DNA of 64,000 nucleotides from assembly GCF_003634315.1 (NCBI RefSeq), contig NZ_RBXL01000001.1:5746501-5810500 (forward strand), read 5' to 3'. Source of the DNA: Thiocapsa rosea (lineage in GTDB: Bacteria; Pseudomonadota; Gammaproteobacteria; Chromatiales; Chromatiaceae). This document shows, one piece after another, positions 1-9,444 of the stretch. Made by a program: the position numbers and the translations under genes. The notes beneath the pieces are model-generated. The model saw nothing but the letters and a program-made list of their open reading frames with translations, was not told the origin of the DNA and ran no database searches. Positions within the stretch are counted from its first letter, which is position 1. Every line of letters begins with the position of its first letter.

Positions 1-123
1 GGGGGCAGTCCCTTGGTAAGCCAGTCCATCGGTCAGTTCGTCGGCAAGTCCATGTGCCGGCGCGGTCGCGCCAATGATGAGGATCACAAGCGGAATCAGG
101 CGGCGGATTGCGGGTGTGGTCAT
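1..123 (-). CDS. Partial exported protein, N-terminus only
   Basis: A reading frame starts at an ATG at 123 and runs off the left edge after 41 codons. The first residues (MTTPAIRRLIPLVILIIGAT, then a small-residue stretch ending near AHG) look like a Sec signal peptide. A GGAG Shine-Dalgarno sequence sits a few bases upstream. The gene begins 41 bp after the stop of the interrupted oxidoreductase gene on the same strand, so the two were probably co-transcribed before the insertion sequence arrived. Too little is visible to assign a function. Confidence 0.55.
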   Translation of the reverse strand, partial: MTTPAIRRLIPLVILIIGATAPAHGLADELTDGLAYQGTAP

Positions 124-164
124 GCTCGATTCTCCGGTTTCGACGGTTGCGAATCAGTGGCGCA

Positions 165-949
165 CTAGGCTGGCGCGGGGAGATCGGCTGCCGGTTTTCT
201 GACCGGCGCCGGTCGGCGGGGCAGCAGTCGCCAGCGCAATGGGAGACGGGCCAGTTCGGCCTTCAGCGTGAGCAACGCATCCTGCAGGGCCTCCTCGATG
301 ACCGGGTGATAGAAGGGCATTTCGAGGGCGCGCTCGACGGTCATCCGGTTCTCGATGGCCCAGCAGATCAGGTGGGCGAGGTGTTCGCAGCGTGGACCTA
401 CAACGGCGGCGCCGAGGAGGCGGTGGCTGCGGCGATCGGCGTAGATGCGGAGCATGCCGCGGTTCTGGCCCATGATCATCGCGCGCCCGACGGGGCCAAA
501 GCGCTGCTCGGCGACCGCGAGGCGCTGCGGGTCGAGCGTGTCCCACTCGCGGCCGATGCTGGCGATGTTGGGCTCCGAGAATACGATGGCCAAGTGCGTG
601 CGCGTCGCATACCGGTGCTTGCGGCGGTGGGTGGCGTTCCAGCCGGCGATGCGGCCCTGCTCGGCGGCGCGGCGCAGGTTGGCGATGCCGCCGGCGGCGT
701 CGCCGGCAAGGTAGACCGGGGCGCCTTTGACCTTGAGGGTGGCGGAGTCATGGGCCGGCACGCCCCGGGCATCGAGCGGCGCGCCGAGCCGCTCGAGGTG
801 CAGCCCCGCGAGGTGCGGCTGGCGACCGATGGCCAGGAACAGCTTCTCGACCCGCACCGCGTGTTCGCCGGCGCGTACCAGGAAGCCGCCCTCGCAACGC
901 TCGACCTGCGGTTCCTGGCCGAGCACGAGCGGGAACTCACGGCGGAGGA
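165..949 (-). pseudogene. 3' part of interrupted dihydrolipoamide-dehydrogenase-like gene
   Basis: This is the C-terminal portion of a pyridine-nucleotide disulfide oxidoreductase: end of the NAD domain, the second FAD motif (VYLAGDAAGG) and the dimerisation domain with HPVIEEAL near the end, where the family carries its catalytic His-Glu pair. It is separated from its 5' part by an IS4-type element. Removing the element and one 9-bp target copy joins the two halves exactly in frame, giving a 482-residue protein, the normal length for the family. The 3' part lacks its own start and FAD-binding N-terminus, so it is probably not functional. Confidence 0.8.
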
Positions 950-2425
950 TCTCGATGGCAGCAATTCTAAATTTGCCGCCGTTGTCCGGGCGATCGACGC
1001 TTGGGTGGCGGCCTCGCGGGCTGCAGGGCCTCCAGCATGAAGTCGAAGAGGTGATCCCAGGAGGTAAAGGGCATGTACAAGGTGAGCGCGCGCAGATGTT
1101 CGAAGAAGGTGCGCCGCGAGGGTAGGTTCCGGCGGATTGCGCGATAGCGTTGGTCGAGCAGATCGAGCACGCTGTGGGTGAGGAAGGCCAGCAGCATCAG
1201 GCTTGCCAGCAGCGAGGACAGGTGCTGTTTGCCGTGGCTGTAGTTGTGCTCGAAGTTGTAGCCCTTGGTCTTGAGGGTATTGTTGTTCTCGTTCTCGATC
1301 TTCCAGCGGCTGCGCCCGTCGGCGACGAGTTCGACGACGTTCTCCCGGGTGACCGGCACGGAGCTGGCCCAGGCGTTGCGGTAGAGCACATTGCCCGCGG
1401 CATCGGTGGTCGTCAGCTCGCACCAACCGACCTTCAGGGCATCATCACCGTCGCGCAGCGGCAGATCATTGAGCCAGCGATAGGTCTCGGTGAGGCGCTG
1501 CTTGCCCGTCCAGCATGTGTTCACCAGGGTCGGCACCGCGCCGATGCGCTCGAAGTCCGCAACCCATTCATACAGCAGCGTGTGCGACGGTGGCAGGCAG
1601 ACGAACAAAAACGCACAGCCCAGCGCGAGCACCTGCTCGCAGAACGGCTGATGACAGTACAGATCGTCGCCCAGCATTGTGGTGCGCCACGGCGCGATAC
1701 GTGCACCCCACTGCAGCAGCCACCGCGTTGCAGCATTGAGCTCGCAGTCCTGCTTGGCCTGCCCGTCTTGCGGGCGCACGAATGCCGGTGGCAAGGCAAA
1801 GACCTGCGCTTGCCCCGGGGCGACGATCACCGGTGTGACGGCAACATGGTAATACTGAGTCTTGCCGTTACTCAGCGTGCGCGTAGAGCAGTGCTCGCAG
1901 TGGATCGACTCGGAACAGTGGTACTGAGTCCCGTCGAGCGCAATCAGCAGGCGTGCGTCGACGCCGCGGTGCGATGCCAAGGCGCCGTGCCGATGCAGCG
2001 CCTCGATGAGTTCGAAGAACACCGGCGCGAGATGATCCGCCGAGACCGGGTCGAGCAGATTGCCGATCTGCTGCGTGCTCGGGATCTGATGCACTCCGAA
2101 CAGCGAGCTGGCGTTGTTCTCCCCGTGCTCTTTCTGCATGCGCCGCTGGTAATCCAGAAACGACGGACTCTGCAGGAAAAACGCCGAGAAGGCACTCAGC
2201 GCAGCGTCGCCGATGGCATAAGACTGGTTGTTGCCGCCCTTACGGTGATCAGGCAAATCAAACAAGGCCTCGCGAATCCGCTTCACCAAGCCGGTGACCG
2301 AGAACACGTCCGGCGCAGGATCACTCTGGGCAACGGCAGGCTTGAGGACCAAAGGACTCTCCAGTAGCTTCTTAGGAGTCCCTCATAACATAATGGTCTT
2401 AAATTTAGAACTGCTGTCTCGATGG
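950..2425. mobile_element. IS4-type insertion sequence with 9-bp target duplication
   Basis: The element proper is 959-2416 (1,458 bp). Its ends are inverted repeats: the left end reads CAGCAATTCTAAATTT and the right end, on the other strand, reads CAGCAGTTCTAAATTT, one mismatch in 16. It is flanked by the direct repeat TCTCGATGG at 950-958 and 2417-2425. It carries one transposase gene whose stop codon lies inside the left terminal repeat. Intact ends, an intact transposase and a perfect target duplication suggest recent insertion. Confidence 0.9.
967..2352 (-). CDS. IS4-family DDE transposase
   Basis: A 461-residue protein catalysing cut-and-paste transposition of the surrounding element. 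The acidic triad is visible: first Asp in IALDGTQYH, second in MLGDDLYCHQ, and the Glu in the YREK-like stretch SRWKIENENNNTLK. There is a Cys-rich patch after the first Asp (HCEHC), possibly metal-binding. The ATG start lies 65 bp inside the right end. The frame is intact, so the element may be active. The exact IS subgroup cannot be fixed without a database. Confidence 0.85.
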   Translation of the reverse strand: MVLKPAVAQSDPAPDVFSVTGLVKRIREALFDLPDHRKGGNNQSYAIGDAALSAFSAFFLQSPSFLDYQRRMQKEHGENNASSLFGVHQIPSTQQIGNLLDPVSADHLAPVFFELIEALHRHGALASHRGVDARLLIALDGTQYHCSESIHCEHCSTRTLSNGKTQYYHVAVTPVIVAPGQAQVFALPPAFVRPQDGQAKQDCELNAATRWLLQWGARIAPWRTTMLGDDLYCHQPFCEQVLALGCAFLFVCLPPSHTLLYEWVADFERIGAVPTLVNTCWTGKQRLTETYRWLNDLPLRDGDDALKVGWCELTTTDAAGNVLYRNAWASSVPVTRENVVELVADGRSRWKIENENNNTLKTKGYNFEHNYSHGKQHLSSLLASLMLLAFLTHSVLDLLDQRYRAIRRNLPSRRTFFEHLRALTLYMPFTSWDHLFDFMLEALQPARPPPKRRSPGQRRQI

Positions 2426-3080
2426 CGGTCCGGTTGACCGCCGGATCTTTGATCCGCGAGACGCGCTCGCCGTGGTCGAAGCCGGTCACCTCGACGCCGA
2501 GGCGCCGCAGCGTCTGGCCGATCTCGATACCGATCGGGCCCAGGCCGATGACCGCGACCGATGCGGGCAGCCGCTCCTGTTCGAACAGGGTGTCGACGGT
2601 CAGGATGCCGTCGCCGAATTCCCGCGCGAGCGCGGGCGGGATGACCGAGCGCGCCCCGGTCGCAATGATGATCGCGCGGGCGTGAATCTCGCGATCGCCG
2701 ACGCGCAGCCGGCCCCGGTCGATGAACTCGGCATAGCCTTCGATCAGTTGCGTCGCGTCCATCTCGTCGGTGGTGTTGGCGAGCACCAGGTCGACGAAGG
2801 TGTCGCGCAGCGCGCGTACATGCTCCAGTGCCTTGTGCTGATCGAGCACGAGTTGATCGCCGCCGTCCACCCCGAAGCGCGAGAAGCGCTCGCGCCCTTG
2901 GTAGGTCTCGGCGAGCTGCAGTGCGATCTTCGATGGCATGCAACCGATGCGCGCGCAGGTGGTGCCCAGGGGTCCGCCGTTGATCAGCACCCAGTTGTCG
3001 GTGGTCTGGCGGATCTCCTTGATCGCGTTGAGGCCGGCATGGCCGGCGCCGATGACGGCGACGTCGATCGATGGCTGCAT
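2417..3080 (-). pseudogene. 5' part of interrupted dihydrolipoamide-dehydrogenase-like gene
   Basis: The N-terminal 221 residues hold the FAD-binding GAGHAG motif (residues 11-16), the redox-active disulfide as C42-A-R-I-G-C47 followed by MPSK, and the NAD-binding GLGPIGIEIG. This active-site form (GTTCARIGCMPSK) is that of dihydrolipoamide-dehydrogenase relatives rather than of mercuric or glutathione reductase. Translation now runs into the insertion sequence and stops at 2283 after a foreign tail. The ATG at 3080 has an AGGAG-like site just upstream (complement of GGCTCCTCT). Confidence 0.8.
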
Positions 3081-3316
3081 GGCGTGGCTCCTCTGGTCAA
3101 TGGCCGGGGTTCGGATCGTCTGCGATCGTCGCGTCCGCCTTGGCCCGCGCGGAAGAGGAGCGCCGGCACGCAGGCGTCGAACGCGGGCTCACCGGCGACG
3201 TTGACGATGAACTTGACCCAAAGGCTAGGTGAGCCGCCGCGGGAGCGCCATGGTCAATTACACGTATCGGTTTTGGCGTCGGGCCAACGATCACTCACGC
3301 TGACCCGGCGAGTAGA

Positions 3317-4567
3317 TCAGCCCCCGCTCTGCAGGCGTGCCGCAAGCTCGCCGCGGGAGCGCACGCCGAGCTTGCGGAAGATCGCCTGGACCTGGTTGGC
3401 GACGGTCCGTGCGGCCACGGCCCGCCGACCGGCGATGTCGGCGTTGGTCGAGCCGGCGAGGAGGGCGGCCAGGATGTCGCGCTCGGCGTTGGTCAACGGC
3501 TGCACACTCGCCTCCGGGAGCAGGGGATAGGAGCCGATCAGCAGACGGTTGTCGCGGATCGCGACCTCGGCCAAGCGCACGCGCGGCCCGTTGCGGGCGA
3601 AGAAGGCGGCAAGCTCGGTCCAGGAAGAGAGCCCGAGCTTGCGCTGAGCACGGGCACTGTGATCGGTCACGCTGGAGGGGGAGATGCCCAACGCATAGGC
3701 GATCTGGCCGCTCGACTGCCCCATGCCGACATACTCGGCGACCTGGCGCTCGCGCAGCGTCAGGCCACGGGGGTCCGGATAAAGTGGATCGTTGCGTACG
3801 GCGACGATGTAGCGCCGCCCGTCGCTGTCGAAGTGCTCGACGAGTGACCAGCGCCCGCTGATCAGTGCCTCCCACGCCGCGAGGGCCTCGTCGATGGACT
3901 GCCGCCGACCGGCGCAGCGGCTCCGCTCCATCTGCTTGACGGCATACCGCAGCCGGTCGCGCGCGGTCTGCTCGCGTCCCGGCCCGCGGGCGTCCTGCAG
4001 GCGGCCATCCGGTTCGAGCACGGCCTCGACCGCAGCCGACGCCAAATCCAGCGTGCAAGCCGCCAAGCGCAGCCGCAGGGCTGCACCAAGGTGGGCGCCG
4101 AGCTGTGCCCAGCGCCGGTAATCGTCCTTCCGCAGGGTGATGCGCCCGGTCGAGTAAGCGGCAAAGGCGACCGTATCGCCAGTGCCGGTATGTCCGGCGG
4201 CTAGTAGCAAGTCCGCCGCACGTCCCGCGGTTACCCGTTCGAGCTTGGGTCGTTCGCCGGGAAGGCGCGGGAACAACTCCGCCTGGGCGGTGCCGACGCA
4301 ACGACCGGAGCCGTAGAGGAAGTCGTACAGGCGGGGGTCATCGCCGCGGTGCGCAAGCCTGATCCAGCGACGGTACTCGGCCCCGACGCTGGCCGCGAAC
4401 GCGACGCGGCGAATGGTGTTCGGCGCATGTCGCCGCACCCAGGCAATGGGCGGCAGTCCTTGGTCGATCAACGGCGCGGCGCAGGCCAGCAGCTCGTCGA
4501 GCCACTCCTCGTCACTGCCGCCGAGGCGGTACCCGGTCTCGATCACCGAGATCCAGTCGCGCTTCAT
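3317..4567 (-). CDS. Transcriptional regulator with two tandem LuxR HTH domains
   Basis: A 416-residue protein starting at the ATG at 4567; an upstream in-frame extension to 4924 has poor codon logic and was not used. Residues 1-260 form an unrecognised, possibly GAF-like sensor region. Residues about 269-323 and 358-413 are each a complete LuxR/GerE-type helix-turn-helix (LTLRERQVAEYVGMG and LTNAERDILAALLAG), joined by a 35-residue linker. One such domain at the C-terminus is the rule, so the double set is uncommon. No receiver domain is present, so control is probably by ligand or protein contact. The start has no strong Shine-Dalgarno site. Target genes are unknown; the gene 46 bp upstream on the same strand may be co-transcribed. 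Confidence 0.75.
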   Translation of the reverse strand: MKRDWISVIETGYRLGGSDEEWLDELLACAAPLIDQGLPPIAWVRRHAPNTIRRVAFAASVGAEYRRWIRLAHRGDDPRLYDFLYGSGRCVGTAQAELFPRLPGERPKLERVTAGRAADLLLAAGHTGTGDTVAFAAYSTGRITLRKDDYRRWAQLGAHLGAALRLRLAACTLDLASAAVEAVLEPDGRLQDARGPGREQTARDRLRYAVKQMERSRCAGRRQSIDEALAAWEALISGRWSLVEHFDSDGRRYIVAVRNDPLYPDPRGLTLRERQVAEYVGMGQSSGQIAYALGISPSSVTDHSARAQRKLGLSSWTELAAFFARNGPRVRLAEVAIRDNRLLIGSYPLLPEASVQPLTNAERDILAALLAGSTNADIAGRRAVAARTVANQVQAIFRKLGVRSRGELAARLQSGG

Positions 4568-4613
4568 GTTGTCGTCGTCGCTGTTGTGCCCGACCGCCGG
4601 GGGGCTGCCGCAG

Positions 4614-5042
4614 TCAACCGCCGCTCCGCCCGTCACGCCAGGCGGCGAGGAGGGCGGCGAAGGCGATCGTGCGACCGGGTGGCTTTCCGTCGTCGCGGCG
4701 CGGTTTGGGCGCACCGGGGCGCGCGAGCCAATAGGCGGGGTGTTGCGGCGGGTGCAGCCGCGGGGCGCAGAGCTTGATCTGGCCGTTGTCAACAAGGCGT
4801 TGCAGGAGCTGATCCTGCGCGGCTGCCAGCGCATCCATCGTCGCCCGGGGGTCGCGCTTTCCGTTGACGGCGTCGCCGATACGGGTCCACCGGAGCGGGG
4901 CGATCCGCCACTTCGGTGAACCATCGGCGTGCAGGACGCGCGAGCCCGGACGCACCAGATCGGGCGTGAAGGCGCTGTACCGGAACACCTGCTGCGCGAT
5001 GTCGCCGCGGGCCGGCACCGGGCCGGCGTCCGTGAAGCTCAT
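4614..5042 (-). CDS. Hypothetical protein, 142 aa
   Basis: The frame from the ATG at 5042 encodes 142 residues containing HADGSPKWRIAPLRW and LCAPRLHPPQHPAYW, a basic, proline-rich composition and no membrane segment. I do not recognise the family. There is no clear ribosome binding site, and the sequence just upstream is an IS91-type transposase relic running into it in the same frame. The true 5' end may therefore have been lost and this may be a remnant. It ends 46 bp before the double-HTH regulator on the same strand. Confidence 0.4.
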   Translation of the reverse strand: MSFTDAGPVPARGDIAQQVFRYSAFTPDLVRPGSRVLHADGSPKWRIAPLRWTRIGDAVNGKRDPRATMDALAAAQDQLLQRLVDNGQIKLCAPRLHPPQHPAYWLARPGAPKPRRDDGKPPGRTIAFAALLAAWRDGRSGG

Positions 5043-5215
5043 GTTGGCGTGATCGACCAGGTGGGCCGCGGTTTCCGACATGGGCCGGGCATTGCACGAG
5101 GGGCAAACCGCCGCGTCCCTTGCAGGAGAAAACCACCAGGAAGTCGTGGCCGCACGCAGGGCAACGCGCCCGACAAAAACCGTAGGCCAGGTTGGAAACA
5201 ACACTTGTCCTTAGA
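5043..5215 (-). pseudogene. IS91-type transposase relic (zinc-finger N-terminus)
   Basis: Read leftward in two frames, this stretch gives CPACGHDFLVVFSCKGR and then, after a one-base frameshift, VCPSCNARPMSETAAHLVDH. Together these match the Cys-rich N-terminal domain of IS91-family Y2 transposases (CxxCGH, FSCKGRGxCPSCxxRxM, TAAHLVDH). The catalytic two-tyrosine domain is absent. It is a short decayed fragment marking an old insertion or one-ended transposition at this junction. Confidence 0.65.
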
Positions 5216-5227
5216 GGCCGCTCTATT

Positions 5228-5390
5228 TCACACCCCGAGCGCGGACAGCTCCTGCGCCAATGGCCCTAACCCGATCGCCTCGAATCCGCCGCCTTTCGGA
5301 TAGCGTTCATCACCGGAGTACACCAGAAAGGCGACAGCCGGGAACCGGCTGAGTCGATGCTTGAGAGGTGTTGCAAGTCGGCGGGGAATC
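5228..5390 (-). pseudogene. Possible C-terminal relic of a DUF4143-type AAA ATPase
   Basis: The last about 50 codons of a leftward frame read LKHRLSRFPAVAFLVYSGDERYP and end in GPLAQELSALGV. The Y(S/G)GDE pattern close to the stop resembles the C-terminus of AAA_14/DUF4143 proteins. Upstream codons are out of character and no start or ATPase motif is present. The assignment rests on a short motif only. Confidence 0.3.
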
Positions 5391-5466
5391 ATGCTTGCAA
5401 TTGTGGACTGGCGTGCCAGATTTGCAACCCTCCGGAAACCCTGTCGACCACACCGAGCGTTCGCCC

Positions 5467-7578
5467 ATGACCAAGCCTCCAGCTGACCTGAACCTAGCCG
5501 AACAGCGCGAATGGTGGATTGCCAACGGCCGCGGCGGCTATGCCGCGGGCACGGTCGCCGGCAGCCTGACCCGCGGCTACCACGGACTCCTGACCGCAGC
5601 GATCGACCCGCCGCTCGGGCGCCGCCTGCAGATCGCCAAGCTGGACGCAACCCTGATGGACGGGGATCGACACTGGCCGCTCTTCACCAACCGCTGGGCC
5701 GACGGTTGCGTCGAGCCGGCCGGGCATGTCCTGATCGATTCCTTCCGTCTCGACGGACGCATGCCGTTGTGGCACTGGGCCTGCGACGATCTCGTGGTCG
5801 AGCAGCGCATCTGGATGCCGCCCGGCGAGGACAGCGTCTGGTCGGTCTATCGCCTCCTGCGTTCTCGCCCGGGCGCCGTGCCGAGTCTGCGCATCGCTCT
5901 GCTGCTCGCCGATCACGACCATCACCACGTCGGACACACGGGCGACTTCGATCCGATCCTGACCCTCGACGGCGACGCGCGCTTGACGGCGCGATGCAGC
6001 GACGGACACGACATCGCGCTGACAGCCGTCGGCGGCAGCCTGCGGATCGACCGCGCATGGATCGAGCGCTTCGCCTTGCCGATCGAGCGCGAGCGCGGGC
6101 TGCCGGATCAACAAGACCTCTTGCGCGTCGGTTTCGCCGAGCTGTCCTTGAGCGCGACCGCGTGGTGCGGCATTCTGGCGACGGTCGGTCCCGACATCGA
6201 GAGCGACGTGGTGTCGGATCCCGAGCAGGCATTGGAGCGCTTCCGGCAGCAGGATCGCGCGCTCGTTCGGACCGCGCGGACCCATTACAAGCAGATCCCG
6301 GACATCCCCGCCTGGGTCGAGCAGCTCATCCTCGCCGCCGACAGCTTCCTGATCGAACGGCCGATCGGCGCCCTGCCCGCTCGGCAACCGCAGGCCAAAG
6401 GCATGTCCGTGATCGCCGGCTACCCCTGGTTCGGCGACTGGGGTCGCGACACCATGATCGCGCTACCCGGCCTGACCCTCGCGACCGGTCAACCCGAGAT
6501 CGCCAAGCGCATCCTGGAGACCTTCGCCGGATTCGTCGACCGCGGCATGCTGCCGAACCGCTTCCCCGGCGCCGGCGAAACCCCTGTCTACAACACGGTT
6601 GATGCCGCGCTCTGGTACATCGACGCCTGGCGCGCCTACATCGAGGCGTCCGATGACCTCACCGCGCTCGCCCGGGTGTTTCCGATCCTGGAGTCGATCG
6701 TCACGCACTACCGCGAGGGCACCCGCTACGGGATCGGCATGGACCCGAGCGACGGTCTGATCCACGCCGGCGAGCCCGGTGTACAGCTCACCTGGATGGA
6801 TGCGAAGGTCGGCGATTGGGTGGTGACCCCGCGGATCGGCAAGCCGGTGGAGATCAATGCACTCTGGTATCACGGACTGCGGGTGATGGCCGACTTCGCC
6901 GAGCGCCTGGGGCGGGATCCGCGGGGCTATCGCAGCGCAGCGGATCGGACTCGCGCCGGTTTTGCCCGATTTGTGCGCCCGGATGGCAGGGGTCTCTACG
7001 ATGTCCTCGACGTCCCGGAAGGCTCGGATGGCGAAGGCGCGCGCATTCGCCCGAATCAGATCTTCGCCGTCAGCCTGAGGCACTCGCCCCTCGACGCGCC
7101 CGCCCAAGCCTCGGTCGTCGAGGTCTGCGCGCATCATCTACTCTGTCCCTACGGCCTGCGCACCTTGGCGCAAGAAGACCCCGACTATCGGGGTCGTTAC
7201 GAAGGGGATGTCTGGAGTCGCGATGCCGCCTACCATCAGGGCACGGTCTGGGCCTGGCTGCTGGGGCACTATGCCCTCGCGGAATACCGGGTGACCGGCG
7301 ATGCGGCGGCAGCCCAAGCACGGCTCGCCCCGATCGCCGATCATCTTCGCGACGCCGGACTGGGTACCGTCAGCGAGATCTTCGACGGCGACCCGCCGCA
7401 CCATCCGCGCGGATGTCCGGCGCAAGCTTGGTCGGTCGCCTGTATTCTGGATGCCTGGACGCAGCTTGCAGTGTCCAGGTCGCCGACCGCGACCGCCCAG
7501 GAACGCCGACTTCAGTCGGCCCCCTCCGGAGCACGCCCGCACGGCCGACTGAAGTCCGCCTCCCCGGAGGCCGACTGA
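5467..7578 (+). CDS. Glycogen debranching enzyme (amylo-alpha-1,6-glucosidase family)
   Basis: A 703-residue protein. The N-terminal part (to about residue 280) is the beta-rich domain of the bacterial/archaeal debranching-enzyme N family, including [20 protein letters not shown]. The rest is the (alpha/alpha)6 catalytic domain with [13 protein letters not shown] (D324 and D328), [25 protein letters not shown] and EIFDGD (E637). Such enzymes release glucose from alpha-1,6 branch stubs of glycogen or limit dextrins in the cytoplasm. The ATG at 5467 matches the family N-terminus. The last about 30 residues (after WTQLAVS) are abnormal: they are encoded by inserted palindromic repeats. A second, fragmentary copy lies at 19643-19874. 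A GH63 pseudogene follows on the same strand. Confidence 0.88.
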   Translation: MTKPPADLNLAEQREWWIANGRGGYAAGTVAGSLTRGYHGLLTAAIDPPLGRRLQIAKLDATLMDGDRHWPLFTNRWADGCVEPAGHVLIDSFRLDGRMPLWHWACDDLVVEQRIWMPPGEDSVWSVYRLLRSRPGAVPSLRIALLLADHDHHHVGHTGDFDPILTLDGDARLTARCSDGHDIALTAVGGSLRIDRAWIERFALPIERERGLPDQQDLLRVGFAELSLSATAWCGILATVGPDIESDVVSDPEQALERFRQQDRALVRTARTHYKQIPDIPAWVEQLILAADSFLIERPIGALPARQPQAKGMSVIAGYPWFGDWGRDTMIALPGLTLATGQPEIAKRILETFAGFVDRGMLPNRFPGAGETPVYNTVDAALWYIDAWRAYIEASDDLTALARVFPILESIVTHYREGTRYGIGMDPSDGLIHAGEPGVQLTWMDAKVGDWVVTPRIGKPVEINALWYHGLRVMADFAERLGRDPRGYRSAADRTRAGFARFVRPDGRGLYDVLDVPEGSDGEGARIRPNQIFAVSLRHSPLDAPAQASVVEVCAHHLLCPYGLRTLAQEDPDYRGRYEGDVWSRDAAYHQGTVWAWLLGHYALAEYRVTGDAAAAQARLAPIADHLRDAGLGTVSEIFDGDPPHHPRGCPAQAWSVACILDAWTQLAVSRSPTATAQERRLQSAPSGARPHGRLKSASPEAD

Positions 7579-7585
7579 AGTCGGC
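7505..7585. repeat. Cluster of three palindromes inside the 3' end of the debranching gene
   Basis: GCCGACTTCAGTCGGC at 7505-7520 is a perfect palindrome. Variants occur at 7543-7560 (one base changed) and 7569-7585 (perfect). All three lie within or across the stop of the debranching enzyme and create its odd Arg/Ser/Pro-rich tail. They resemble REP-type units and could act as an RNA hairpin or terminator. Confidence 0.75.
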
Positions 7586-7685
7586 GCACCCGGGTGTGGG
7601 GCCGAAGTCTTGCGTCCGGTTGGGGAATTCAAGAGGCAGGGACGAGAGGCACTCGCTGTCGGGATGACGATTCCCGGAAATCACC

Positions 7686-7773
7686 TTAAACCGCGCCGGC
7701 TCCGACAGTTGTCGGAGCCGGCGCGGTCAAACCAATCCAACAAACGACGCATATCGCACCGGGTGCGGTTTAA
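7686..7773. repeat. TTAAACCGCG palindromic element, type A copy 1
   Basis: An 88-bp unit beginning TTAAACCGCG and ending GTGCGGTTTAA. Its left half contains a 17-bp perfect hairpin (stem starting CCGCGCCGGCTCCGACA, 7691-7726). A second copy of the same length and about the same sequence is at 24981-25068, and an inverted one is at 55915-56002. The right end runs straight into AAGGAG, the ribosome binding site of the GH63 pseudogene. Confidence 0.85.
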
Positions 7774-7783
7774 GGAGACTCAC

Positions 7784-8888
7784 GTGAGCGAAGGGCCGAT
7801 CAACGCCGAGCGCGAACGCCTGGAAGAGGCACGCCGAGGAACCGCGGACTGGCGTCTCTGGGGCCCCTATCTCGCCGAGCGCGCTTGGGGAACGGTGCGC
7901 GAGGATTACAGCGCCGACGGCAACGCCTGGGACCACTTCACCCATGAGCAATCGCGCTCGCGCGTCTATCGGTGGAGCGAGGACGGGCTCGGCGGCATCT
8001 GCGATCGCGAGCAGCGACTCTGCTTCGCGCTCGCGCTCTGGAACGGGCGCGACCCCTTTCTGAAAGAGCGCGCCTTCGGGCTCACCGGACCGCAGGGCAA
8101 TCGCGGCGAGGACGTGAAGGAGTGCTGGTTCTATCGCGACGCCCTGCCCACGGCGAGCTATCTGCGCTATCTCTACAAATATCCGCAAGCGCCCTTCCCC
8201 TATCGCGAGCTGATCGAGGAGAACGCCCGGCGCACGCGCGAGGATCCGCCCTACCTGCTCACCGACACCGGCTGTTTCGACGAACAGCGCTATTGGGACA
8301 TCGACGTCTTCTACGCCAAGGCCGGGCCGCGCGAGATCCATATCCGGATCTATCTCAAGAACCGCGGTCCGGATACAGCCTCAAGCAGGCCGATGCGACC
8401 GGCTGGATGGCCATGTTCAGTCTCGACATGACTCTGATCGCACTCGAGCTCTGCGCCAAGGACCGCAACTACGAGGCGATGGCGATCCACTGGCAGCGCC
8501 GTCTGCCTCTGTCCGGACTGGGAAAACGATCGGGGCGAGTACCTGCTCGCCCTGGTCGATCACACCATGCTGCAGCGGATCCTGGAGCGTCTGCTCGACG
8601 AGGAGCAGTTCCTCTCGCGCTTCGGGATCCGCAGCGTCAGCCGCATCCACGCCACCCAGACCCATCTCGGCCGTATCCCCGGCATCGGCGATGCGCTGAT
8701 GGAGTACGTCCCCGGCGAGTCCAACTCGCCCCTCTTCGGCGGCAACTCCAACTGGCGCGGCCCCGTGTGGCTGCCGACCAACTACTCGCTCGTACAGGCG
8801 CTGGAGAAGTACCACCGCTTTCTAGGACCCGGCTTTCAGGTCCCGGTCGCCTGCCAAGACGGCCAACGGCTCAACCTCGCCGAGATCG
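7784..8888 (+). pseudogene. GH63-type glucosidase pseudogene, copy 1
   Basis: It starts at a GTG at 7784 behind AAGGAG and is nearly identical to the intact gene at 19971-22688. Two deletions ruin it. About 1,066 bp are missing between GGATAC and CAGCCTC near 8378; the two parent sites share a TAC-GCC-like microhomology and the loss shifts the frame. About 258 bp are missing near 8492. The 3' end is replaced after GAGATCGCC (about 8888) by sequence that belongs with a Uma2-type gene. Both catalytic-domain halves are damaged, so no enzyme activity is expected. Confidence 0.9.
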
Positions 8889-8917
8889 CCGGTCAACGCG
8901 CCCAGAGCGAAACCCTC

Positions 8918-9418
8918 ATGCACGGCAAAGCCTTGCCACCCCCGCGTCCGCATCGCGTCACCACTCAGGAGTTCTTCCGCATGGGCGAGGCCGGCGTGTT
9001 GGACCCGGACGCCAGGATCGAGCTGATCGAAGGAGAGTTGATCCACATGCCGCCGCACGCCAGTCGCACCAAGCGGCTCACGTTGCTCCTCATCGAAGCC
9101 ATCGGCAGACGCGCGATCGTCTCGACCCAAGATCCGATCCTCCTCGGTGACCTCAGCGCACCTCAGCCCGACATCGCGATCCTCGCGCCGCGGGACGACT
9201 TCTACAGCTCGGGACATCCGCAGGCCGAAGATGTACTTCTGGTCATCGAGGTCGCCGACAGCAGCGTCCGCTACGACCGCATGCGAAAACTGCTGCTGTA
9301 AGCCCGCTACGGCATTCCGGAGGTCTGGCTCATCGACATCCCTGCAAGCGCCATTTGGGGCCAACGATCCCCCCGAGAACGGCGCCTACCGAACGTCCTT
9401 CCAGCTCGGCCCGCCGTA
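8918..9418 (+). pseudogene. Uma2-family endonuclease pseudogene
   Basis: The frame from the ATG at 8918 matches the intact gene at 27845-28429 almost residue for residue. A TAC-to-TAA change ends it at 9301, just after YDRMRKLLL. The remaining codons continue (ARYGIPEVWLIDIP) but carry an indel near 9355 and lose homology near 9418. The PD-(D/E)XK core is present, but the C-terminal third is cut off, so it is probably inactive. It lies directly behind the truncated GH63 copy. Confidence 0.85.
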
Positions 9419-9444
9419 GACAACACCTTCGAGGCGAGGTCTCG

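Noticed and set aside
3097-3294. 65-codon minus-strand frame before the interrupted oxidoreductase
   Set aside because: Ser/Pro/Arg-rich, no ribosome binding site, no resemblance to known proteins.
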